The translations under genes and the position numbers were made by a program. The notes under the pieces are model-generated. The model did no database searches. It worked only from the letters and a program-made list of their open reading frames with translations, and was not told the origin of the DNA. 6,984 nt of DNA from Gemmatimonadota bacterium. Lineage in GTDB: Bacteria; Latescibacterota; UBA2968; UBA8231. The DNA lies in assembly GCA_026706505.1 (NCBI GenBank), contig JAPOYQ010000147.1, positions 1-6,984 of the forward strand, written 5' to 3'. Shown here one piece after another: positions 1 to 5,988 of this stretch (positions are counted from its first letter, which is position 1; every line of letters starts with the position of its first letter).

Positions 1-16
1 CACGCGCAACTAGCTG

Positions 17-802
17 GTGGGCGGGGGCATTTTCGCCTTGGCCGTATCCGTGGTTTTGGGTGGGCTTATGATTCTGCGGGACGCTGGGCGCGAAGTGCAG
101 GTAGCCCGCCTGCGCTCCGAATTTGTCGCCAATGTATCGCACGAACTGCGCACCCCGCTCACGTCTATCCGCATGTACGCCGAGACCCTGCTCATGGGCC
201 GCTACCGGTCGAATGAACAGATGCAGGACTATCTGACCACCCTCTTGCACGAGAGCCGACGGCTGTCGCACTTGGTGGATAATGTGCTCGATTTCGCCCG
301 CATTGAGCGCGGCGACCGGACCTACCAGCGCCAACCTTGCAACCTAGGGACTGTGGCCCGAGACGCGCTGGAGACCTTTGGCGGAGTATTCGCCGCAGAG
401 GGCTTTGAGGTGGAGGAAGCTATTGCTGCGGAACTGCCCTCGGTACTGGCCGACCAAGAAGCGGTGGAAGGCGCCGTGGCCAATATCCTAGGCAACGCAG
501 TCAAGTACTCATCCGAGCACAAGGCCATCCGCCTAGCCGTAGAACAGCGCGATGCCGAGGTGGTCGTAGAAGTAGCCGATCGGGGCATCGGCCTCCCTGC
601 GGGCGAAGAAGAACGCATCTTTGAGCAATTCCACCGGGGAGCGAACGCAGCCAGTACCGCGGGTACAGGGCTGGGATTATCCCTAGTCAAAAACGTGGTC
701 GAGGCGCATGGAGGTCGGGTGGCGGCCGCCAACCGGCCGGGTGGCGGCAGTGTATTCCATCTGTACTTCCCGGTGCATACCGAGGACAAAGCTCATGCCT
801 AA
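17..802 (+). CDS. Sensor histidine kinase, transmitter part (5' end uncertain)
   Basis: This is the catalytic half of a membrane-bound two-component histidine kinase, which autophosphorylates and passes the phosphate to the regulator encoded next. Numbering from GTG 17, residues 5-20 are a hydrophobic membrane segment. A HisKA domain follows with H-box SHELRTPLTSIR (phospho-His H42). The HATPase domain shows an N-box (N156, N160), G1 box DRGIGLP (D188), F-box IFEQFH and G2 box GTGLGLS (from G216). The sequence from the membrane segment to the H-box is PhoR-like. No sensor domain, HAMP or first membrane helix is present. An in-frame TAG sits at 11-13 and no Shine-Dalgarno is visible before GTG 17. 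Either this is an unusually short kinase, or the 5' part lies upstream and a frameshift in the G run at 23-27 has split the gene. The 3' end overlaps the regulator gene by 8 bp, so translation is probably coupled. The kinase identity is very secure; the start is not. Confidence 0.93.
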   Translation: MGGGIFALAVSVVLGGLMILRDAGREVQVARLRSEFVANVSHELRTPLTSIRMYAETLLMGRYRSNEQMQDYLTTLLHESRRLSHLVDNVLDFARIERGDRTYQRQPCNLGTVARDALETFGGVFAAEGFEVEEAIAAELPSVLADQEAVEGAVANILGNAVKYSSEHKAIRLAVEQRDAEVVVEVADRGIGLPAGEEERIFEQFHRGANAASTAGTGLGLSLVKNVVEAHGGRVAAANRPGGGSVFHLYFPVHTEDKAHA

Positions 803-1475
803 GATTCTGGTAGTAGAAGACGAGGCGGCCATCGCCCGGGTGCTGGTCGATAATCTGATCTTTGAAGGCCACGAGGCCGAGGCGGTCGCCGATGGAGCCG
901 AGGGGCTAAAGCGAGCCTTGGCTTGGCAGCCAGATCTGATTTTGCTGGATGTGGTGCTGCCCACGATGGACGGGTACGAAGTGTGCCGCCGTCTGCGGGC
1001 GCAAGGAGCGGTCACGCCCATCATTATGCTCACGGCGCGCGGCGAAGAAGTCGATAAAGTTCTAGGCTTGGAATTGGGGGCTGACGACTACGTCACCAAA
1101 CCAGTGGGCGTCCGCGAACTCATGGCTCGGATCAAAGCGGTGTTGCGACGGGGCGAGTTGACATCAGCCGTGGGTGCCGTCCTGGAGTTCGGGAAGGCGC
1201 GGATCGACTTCGACCGCTACGAAGCGACCGTGGATGGCCAAGCCGTGCATCTGTCCCCCAAGGCATTCGGCGTACTGCACCTCCTATGGGAAAGCAAGGG
1301 CCGTGCCCTGACTCGGGCGCAGATCTTGGAGCAGGTGTGGGGCTACGAAGTGTACCCTACCACGCGCACGGTGGACAATCACATCGCCGAATTGCGCAAC
1401 CGCTTGGAGGCCGACCCGTCCCAGCCGCGCCACATCCTCACGGTACACGGAGTCGGATACCGCTTTGTGGAATGA
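795..1475 (+). CDS. OmpR/PhoB-family response regulator
   Basis: A 226-residue DNA-binding response regulator, the normal length for the OmpR/PhoB family. The receiver domain (about 1-120) has acidic pocket E8-D9, phospho-acceptor D52 in LLDVVLPTMDG, switch T80 in MLTAR and K102 in VTKP. The winged-helix effector domain (about 128-226) has the typical LSPKAFGVLHLL and VWGYEVYP segments, a recognition helix with RTVDNHIAELR (R191-R201) and the closing wing VHGVGYRF. ATG 795 is chosen because the receiver fold begins with MPKILVVEDE and GAGG at 782-785 is well placed. A longer upstream reading would only add out-of-register kinase sequence. It is the evident partner of the kinase just upstream. 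Regulators of this family bind tandem direct repeats spaced about 11 bp, and such a repeat lies 30 bp after this gene. Which genes it controls is inference. Confidence 0.96.
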   Translation: MPKILVVEDEAAIARVLVDNLIFEGHEAEAVADGAEGLKRALAWQPDLILLDVVLPTMDGYEVCRRLRAQGAVTPIIMLTARGEEVDKVLGLELGADDYVTKPVGVRELMARIKAVLRRGELTSAVGAVLEFGKARIDFDRYEATVDGQAVHLSPKAFGVLHLLWESKGRALTRAQILEQVWGYEVYPTTRTVDNHIAELRNRLEADPSQPRHILTVHGVGYRFVE

Positions 1476-1505
1476 GGCCAGAAAGTACAACCTTTTTGCA
1501 CATCC

Positions 1506-1523
1506 ATGACACAACCATGACAA
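1506..1523 (-). promoter_or_regulatory. Pho-box-like direct repeat, candidate response-regulator operator
   Basis: On the minus strand this reads TTGTCAT-GGTT-GTGTCAT: two 7-mers separated by 4 bp, an 11-bp period. Each 7-mer matches the enterobacterial Pho-box half site CTGTCAT/CTGTCAY at 6 of 7 positions; the 4-bp spacer does not match the usual A/T-rich spacer. On the plus strand the repeated unit is CCATGACA (1504-1511 and 1515-1522). A weaker third unit may lie one period upstream near 1494-1504. The site lies between an OmpR/PhoB-type regulator gene and the next operon, which makes a role as that regulator's operator plausible. Its orientation is opposite to the downstream genes, and I could not find a convincing -10 element. 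Confidence 0.4.
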
Positions 1524-1539
1524 CTCGGACAAGGCCAGC

Positions 1540-1587
1540 GTTTAGGTTCAAAGGTGAGCGCACAACCGCGCATTCACCCGCCTAAAC
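1540..1587 (+). promoter_or_regulatory. Nested inverted repeat in 5' leader, touching the Shine-Dalgarno
   Basis: Three nested stems can be paired by eye. The outer one is GTTTAGG (1540-1546) with CCTAAAC (1581-1587). The middle one is GGTGA (1553-1557) with TCACC (1574-1578). The inner one is GCGC (1558-1561) with GCGC (1568-1571), closing a 6-nt loop ACAACC. The middle and inner stems are stacked apart from a 2-nt bulge (1572-1573), and an asymmetric internal loop separates them from the outer stem. The 3' arm ends at the base before AAGGAGGT. In RNA this would be a hairpin with 16 pairs that presents, or competes for, the ribosome site of the next gene. No T tract follows, so it is not a standard terminator. 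I did not recognise a known riboswitch class. Confidence 0.45.
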
Positions 1588-1595
1588 AAGGAGGT
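1588..1595 (+). promoter_or_regulatory. Strong Shine-Dalgarno for the gene at 1601
   Basis: AAGGAGGT is a near-perfect complement of the 16S rRNA 3' end and lies 5 nt before ATG 1601. It fixes the start of the following gene and suggests high translation unless the adjacent hairpin masks it. Confidence 0.85.
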
Positions 1596-1600
1596 CCATC

Positions 1601-3685
1601 ATGGGGCGCATTATAGCGATTTTCCTCAGTTGCGTATTACTGAGTGCCAGCAGTCTGCTAGCGAGCAGTGTCGAGGAAACTTATCAAGCGGCCCTCACGC
1701 AGGAGAAGGGCGAGGGCAATTTGGAGGAGGCCATTCGCCTCTATAAGCAAGTGATTGAGGCACACGAGAAAGGCGAGGGAGACGAAAAGATGGCGGCTCG
1801 GGCGCAGCTACGCATCGGGGTATGCCAAGAGAAGCTGGGGCTAGCACAGGCGCGCCAGACTTACGAAGCCGTACGCGACAAGTACCCCGACCAGCCAGAG
1901 GTGGGAGCGGAGGCGGCACGGCGTCTGGGATCAACTCACCGACGCGAGGCGACGATCGAGGAACCGTCCCATCGCACTGCCTCTGAATCCTATATCCGCC
2001 GACAGGTGCAACAGGTAATGGAGCGGGCTAAGCAGCAGATGGAACTGAGCGAGCGGCAGTGGGAGACCATCCAGCAGCAGGTAACGGAGCAGACTAAGCG
2101 GCTCAAGCAGGCAACAGAGCGGACCAAGCGGCGGATGGAGCAGGCCAAGCAGGGCACCAGTACCGACTCGGTGTTCAACAACGAGCGGGTGCGCCGACAG
2201 TTGGAGGCTGCCCAACGGCAGATGGAGCAGCAGATGAAACAGACCAAGCGGCAGATGGAGGCCCTCCAGCGGCAACTAGAGCGGCAGCAGGAGCAAATGG
2301 AGCGACAGATGAAACACGCCGAGTGGCAAATGAAGCGGGGCATTGATGCCCATGCGATGTTCCTCGGCGATCGGATACACGGGATACAGGATTACGTGGA
2401 GGATATCAAGTCCTCCCTAGGCGTCGGTGTCGATTCGGTATTCATCGACGAGCAGGCGCGCCGACAGTTAAAAGCTCTCCGGCAGCAGATGGAACAGGCC
2501 AAGCGGCAGATGAAACAGACCAATCAGCAAATTGAGTGGCAGAGTCAGTCAAGCCACGATCGCCCCTTCCACGATAATATTCTTTTATCTTGGAAATTTT
2601 TAGGGACGGAGCGAAAGACGGATATCAAAAAGTTCCTCCGTCGTGCCACCGACATAGACCCAGTGGCCAAGGTGCCCACAAAGTGGGAATTCCACCTCGA
2701 CGCAGACCGGAAACCCATGGAGCGTCCGTCGCGGTTCCACGAGTACGCCCCCGCGAACTTCGACGATGCGGAATGGGCCAATATAGAGATCGGACGACCT
2801 TGGGCAGAACAGGGCTATTCTGACTACGAGGGAGGAGCTTGGTACCGTACCAAGCTCACGATAGCGGCCGATCGCGTACGTCCAGTACAAATGTATATTG
2901 AAGGGAAGTATCAGTCTATCGAAGTGTACGTCAATGGCCGCTCAACCGCCTTCCATGGTAGCGATAACATCATGGAACGGCCGCTCATCGTCGATATTGG
3001 CCCCATAGCCGTGCGCGATGGCGAGAATACGGTGGCCCTGTACGTGTACGGCGGGACGAACAGAGCGGGCATCGATAGGATCAATGTGTATCAGCCTATC
3101 TTCGATTGGGCCTCACCCAGCTTGAAGAAGGGAGCGGATCAGCAGTACTCCTCCTATGCTAACTCGCCTGTGGTGATACCCTACTCCCATAAAAAGGTAG
3201 CCAAGGTGCCCACGCAGTGGAAATTCCGCCTCGATGAGCGCCTCGATGAACGCAGGCTGAATCCTCTACTGGATCGCGAGTACGCCGTCCCGGGCTTCGA
3301 CGATTCGGAATGGGCCGACATCAGCATTGGACAGGCTTGGGAGGCCCAAGGCTATGCCGGTTACAACGGGGGGGCTTGGTACCGGACCCAAATTAAGGTG
3401 GATGCAAAAGAAGGCCAGCCGGTGCATCTAGCCTTCGGCGGAGTGGATCAGCACGCCACCGTGTACGTCAATGGCCACTGGGTCGGCGAGCACAATAAGT
3501 GGAGTCGGCCGTTCATTCTCGATATCAGCGATCAAGTCATGCGCGATGGCGAGAATACGGTCGCACTATACGTGTTCGACGGGGAGGGCATGGGCGGCAT
3601 CTACGGCACCGTACAAGTGATCCAGCCTACCAAGGAAGAAAACCTCGACCGCTACTTGGCCAACCGCAGCAGCACCACTTGGTAA
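1601..3685 (+). CDS. Exported TPR / coiled-coil protein with two GH2-like sugar-binding domains
   Basis: A 694-residue protein with no single family I recognise. Residues 1-23 look like a signal peptide (hydrophobic IIAIFLSCVLLSASSLLA, cleavage probably near S23). Residues about 27-110 are TPR-like helices of the type NLEEAIRLYKQVIE ... ARQTYEAVRDKYPDQ, resembling periplasmic TPR proteins. Residues about 128-325 are a very charged Q/R/K/E/M-rich coiled coil containing an internal repeat (DSVF at 189 and again at 278). Two tandem beta-sandwich modules follow (about 355-502 and 533-682). Each has VAKVPTxW, FDDxEWAxIxIG, GGAWYRT (W414, W593), VYVNG (N445, N624) and RDGENTVALYV, the pattern of the N-terminal sugar-binding domain of GH2 beta-galactosidases and glucuronidases. 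No catalytic TIM barrel is present, so this is likely a binding or scaffold protein in the envelope. ATG 1601 is supported by the strong Shine-Dalgarno. The stop overlaps the probable start of the next gene. Confidence 0.85.
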   Translation: MGRIIAIFLSCVLLSASSLLASSVEETYQAALTQEKGEGNLEEAIRLYKQVIEAHEKGEGDEKMAARAQLRIGVCQEKLGLAQARQTYEAVRDKYPDQPEVGAEAARRLGSTHRREATIEEPSHRTASESYIRRQVQQVMERAKQQMELSERQWETIQQQVTEQTKRLKQATERTKRRMEQAKQGTSTDSVFNNERVRRQLEAAQRQMEQQMKQTKRQMEALQRQLERQQEQMERQMKHAEWQMKRGIDAHAMFLGDRIHGIQDYVEDIKSSLGVGVDSVFIDEQARRQLKALRQQMEQAKRQMKQTNQQIEWQSQSSHDRPFHDNILLSWKFLGTERKTDIKKFLRRATDIDPVAKVPTKWEFHLDADRKPMERPSRFHEYAPANFDDAEWANIEIGRPWAEQGYSDYEGGAWYRTKLTIAADRVRPVQMYIEGKYQSIEVYVNGRSTAFHGSDNIMERPLIVDIGPIAVRDGENTVALYVYGGTNRAGIDRINVYQPIFDWASPSLKKGADQQYSSYANSPVVIPYSHKKVAKVPTQWKFRLDERLDERRLNPLLDREYAVPGFDDSEWADISIGQAWEAQGYAGYNGGAWYRTQIKVDAKEGQPVHLAFGGVDQHATVYVNGHWVGEHNKWSRPFILDISDQVMRDGENTVALYVFDGEGMGGIYGTVQVIQPTKEENLDRYLANRSSTTW
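2165..2545 (+). repeat. Internal repeat in the coiled-coil segment
   Basis: Two copies of a segment beginning DSVFxxExxRRQLxA and continuing into QMEQ/KRQM heptad-like sequence start at residues 189 and 278, a period of 89 residues. Similarity persists at DNA level: GCAGATGAAACAGACCAA occurs exactly at 2230-2247 and 2506-2523. This suggests fairly recent duplication, or expansion and gene conversion, of a coiled-coil unit. Confidence 0.65.
2663..3640 (+). repeat. Tandem duplication of the GH2-like sugar-binding module
   Basis: Module 1 begins at about 2663 and module 2 at about 3197, 178 codons apart. Matching landmarks in order are VAKVPTxW, FDDxEWA, GGAWYRT, VYVNG and RDGENTVALYV. The last landmark retains a 22-base exact DNA match (3012-3033 and 3540-3561). 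Module 2 is closer to the canonical GH2 pattern (LAFGGVDQHATVYVNG). Module 1 has diverged in the same strand (MYIEGKYQSIEVYVNG), which may mean different ligands or a purely structural role for one copy. Confidence 0.75.
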
Positions 3686-5961
3686 ACTTTTTGCTCGCCA
3701 TCGGCATTCTGTTGGCCCCTTGGCAAAAGGGCTTCGGCGACGAGTTGCGCTTTGCAACAGCGGCCCAGTGGCGCCAGTGGGAGTTGCCCCTCGGGGCGGT
3801 GGAACTGACGCGGGAGGGGAGCATTCGGCCGGTGGCGGTGCGCCGGAACAACAATGCGGCCCTGGACGCGGTGGCCTTTGGTGGCGGGATCAGCCGGGTA
3901 GGTTCCAATGCCCTAGAGGCACCGGGAGTGCTGGACGGGGACAAGAATACGGGCTGGGGGCCGGATTTGGACGAGAAGGCCGAGGATTGGTTTATCGAAG
4001 TGGATCTGGGCCGGGTGGTTTCGGCCCACCGGGTGCATCTAATTTTTTCCGCGCGAGGGCCTCCCTTTGAGATTTTCGATCTACTGCTATCTACTGGCGA
4101 ACAGTTCCGCGACGAGACCCGCACGCAGATAGAAGGCACCCTGGCGTACCGGATTAAAGAACGCTTTACCGAGGACCGCCGCCGGATCACCTATAAATTG
4201 AACCCAGACGAGCCTTTCCCAGTGCACTTCGTGCGGGTAGAGGTCCTAAAAGCGGCACCCGAGGCGCGACTGGTCGAGATCGAGGTGGAGGCCTTTGGCG
4301 ACAATCTGGTACAGGGGGCCATCGAGCGAGGCGGCGGCGTGGACATTGTCGTGGGGGTCGATACCAAGAATCCCGATATCCCGAACCTAGCCAATGCCCT
4401 GCAGTTGATGGACGGCCGCATCAGCACAGTCTGGTCCAATATCCGGGCGACCCGGGCCGATGCCGATGTGATTGCTCAGATCACCTTGGATCTGGGGGCT
4501 GTTTACTGGGTTGACTTGGTGCGGCTGATCTCCTTTTCCCGCCAGTATCGCTGGTTCTGGTTCAATTTCTACGAGGTATTGACCTCGGACGGTGCGCAGG
4601 CCCCGGACGGCTCGCTGCGCTGGACCAAGCACTTTTCCGGTTGGGGTGGCTGGCTCAACCGGAGGCAGGGCTTGGCCGATCACCGTTTTACCAGCCTACC
4701 GGTCCGCTTTGTGCGCATTAGCTGGAAGACGTGGGACGCCAACTGCGGCGACGAGTTCGGCAGCGAGGCTGCGCGCGGCTGCGGAGCTTCTGGTACTATC
4801 TCCGAATTCCAGGTCTTTGGCCGCGGCGTGCCGGTTCAGGTAGATCTGCGCTCGCCCATTTTGGATTTGCAGGGGCAGAAGAATATCAATGCCTTGCGCT
4901 GGGGCGGTCAGGTCCCGGGGGGCACGCGTCTGGAACTGCGCAGCCGCTCGGGCAATACGCTCGATACCGAGGTGATATACCGCGATCCAGAGGGCAAAGA
5001 AATCACTCAGCGGAAGTGGGAGCGGCGCATCCCCTCTTTTCGCGGGCCCATTGACACGGTCTTTGTGCCAGGGGCGGATTGGAGTCCGTGGAGTCCGGTG
5101 TACTTGGAGCCGGACCAGCCCTTCCAATCGCCCTCCATGCGGCGCTATGTGCAGTTGGAAGGGCGGCTGGTATCCGGCGATCCGTCAGTGGGGGCGCAAC
5201 TGGATTGGGTGGTACTGGATTTTTCCGAGCCCCTAGCCCAGCAGGTAGCCGCGGAACTAGCACCCGTACTGGTACAACCGGGCCAGCAGGAGATTTTCAC
5301 GTACTATGTGCGGCCCGTGCGCACGCGCAACGGCTTTGACCGACTATTGGTGCAGGCCTCGACGGATTTGCAGTTCGACCAGGTGCGGGTGGATGGGGTG
5401 GTGAGGGAAGCGGAGGTGGCTGTGGTGGAGGATGGTTTTGCCGTGCAATTGCCGCAGCCTGTGCGCTCGGGGCAGTTGGTGGAAGTGGATTTTGCCGCGG
5501 CCATCTTCCTCGACGCCACTCGCTTTGAGCTGTTCCTAGAGGACAGTCGTCTGGCCGAGCCCGTGCGCCAGCGGGTCGAACCAGGAGATGCTGCGGAGTC
5601 GGTGGAAAGCAGCACCAATGTGGTGCGCTTGCCGCTGGGTCGATCTTTGTGGGCCAATATGTCCATTGCCCCCAGCGTGTTGACACCCAACGGCGACGGG
5701 GTCAACGACGAGTTGGTCGTCGCATTGGATCTGGTCGATGTTTTGACAGCGCGGCCCGTGCAACTGGAGATTTTCGATTTGGCAGGACGGCGCGTGGCCG
5801 GGGTAGAGTTGATGGGCACGGCTGGACCGCTGCGGTTGGCGTGGGATGGACGCACCGGGATGGGGGAGCAAGTGCCGCCGGGCAATTATATAGCGCGGTT
5901 GAAGGTCGAAGGAGATGGGAGCACCGAGCTGGCTGTCGAGTTAGTTTCAATAGTTTACTGA
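3679..5961 (+). CDS. Exported protein with two discoidin-like domains and a FlgD-Ig / type IX-like C-terminus
   Basis: About 760 residues from TTG 3679. The N-terminus VNFLLAIGILLAPW followed by QKGFGDE looks like a signal peptide, although it lacks a basic residue. A discoidin (F5/8 type C)-like domain covers about 55-235, with LDGDKNTGWGPD (from L85) and WFIEVDLG. A second covers about 215-381, with LMDGRISTVWSN (D245) and ITLDLG, ending in ISEFQVFG. A beta-rich middle carries WSPWSPVY and RRYVQLEG segments. The C-terminus has SVLTPNGDGVNDEL (T669-D677), then IFDLAGRRV ... LAWDGRTGMGEQVPPGNY, the pattern of FlgD Ig-like and CHU_C/type B sorting domains. Discoidin domains commonly bind glycans. 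The protein is likely surface-exposed or secreted, perhaps by a type IX-like route (inference). TTG 3679 overlaps the previous stop by 7 bp and no good Shine-Dalgarno is visible, so coupled translation is likely; TTG 3691 is an alternative start. Confidence 0.82.
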   Translation: MVNFLLAIGILLAPWQKGFGDELRFATAAQWRQWELPLGAVELTREGSIRPVAVRRNNNAALDAVAFGGGISRVGSNALEAPGVLDGDKNTGWGPDLDEKAEDWFIEVDLGRVVSAHRVHLIFSARGPPFEIFDLLLSTGEQFRDETRTQIEGTLAYRIKERFTEDRRRITYKLNPDEPFPVHFVRVEVLKAAPEARLVEIEVEAFGDNLVQGAIERGGGVDIVVGVDTKNPDIPNLANALQLMDGRISTVWSNIRATRADADVIAQITLDLGAVYWVDLVRLISFSRQYRWFWFNFYEVLTSDGAQAPDGSLRWTKHFSGWGGWLNRRQGLADHRFTSLPVRFVRISWKTWDANCGDEFGSEAARGCGASGTISEFQVFGRGVPVQVDLRSPILDLQGQKNINALRWGGQVPGGTRLELRSRSGNTLDTEVIYRDPEGKEITQRKWERRIPSFRGPIDTVFVPGADWSPWSPVYLEPDQPFQSPSMRRYVQLEGRLVSGDPSVGAQLDWVVLDFSEPLAQQVAAELAPVLVQPGQQEIFTYYVRPVRTRNGFDRLLVQASTDLQFDQVRVDGVVREAEVAVVEDGFAVQLPQPVRSGQLVEVDFAAAIFLDATRFELFLEDSRLAEPVRQRVEPGDAAESVESSTNVVRLPLGRSLWANMSIAPSVLTPNGDGVNDELVVALDLVDVLTARPVQLEIFDLAGRRVAGVELMGTAGPLRLAWDGRTGMGEQVPPGNYIARLKVEGDGSTELAVELVSIVY

Positions 5962-5976
5962 TCTGATCACACTCAC

Positions 5977-5982
5977 AGGAGA
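5977..5982 (+). promoter_or_regulatory. Shine-Dalgarno for the aldolase-family gene
   Basis: AGGAGA lies 6 nt before ATG 5989, in the 27-bp gap after the previous stop. The short gap and lack of a terminator favour co-transcription with the gene upstream. Confidence 0.75.
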
Positions 5983-5988
5983 TAGACA

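Noticed and set aside
708..794. Longer start for the response regulator
   Set aside because: The extra residues are the kinase C-terminus read out of frame, and the receiver fold begins exactly at MPKILVVEDE (795).
1496..1546. Sigma-70 promoter using TTGCAC at 1496-1501 or TTTAGG at 1541-1546
   Set aside because: TTGCAC has no -10-like hexamer at the right distance, and TTTAGG matches TATAAT at only three positions.
1601..1672. Lipoprotein signal at Cys 11 of the 694-residue protein
   Set aside because: FLSC is a poor lipobox, and the cysteine lies in the middle of the hydrophobic stretch, too near the N-terminus; a signal peptidase I site near residue 23 fits better.
3499..3678. Upstream extension of the discoidin protein to an ATG at 3499
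   Set aside because: This part lies inside the previous gene in another frame and gives an Arg/His/Gly-rich sequence with no fold or signal. The hydrophobic N-terminus expected of an exported protein starts at about 3679.
3627..4190. Long open frame on the minus strand (also 5304-5885 minus)
   Set aside because: Ser/Arg/Pro/Thr-rich antisense shadows of GC-rich coding sequence, with no recognisable domain.
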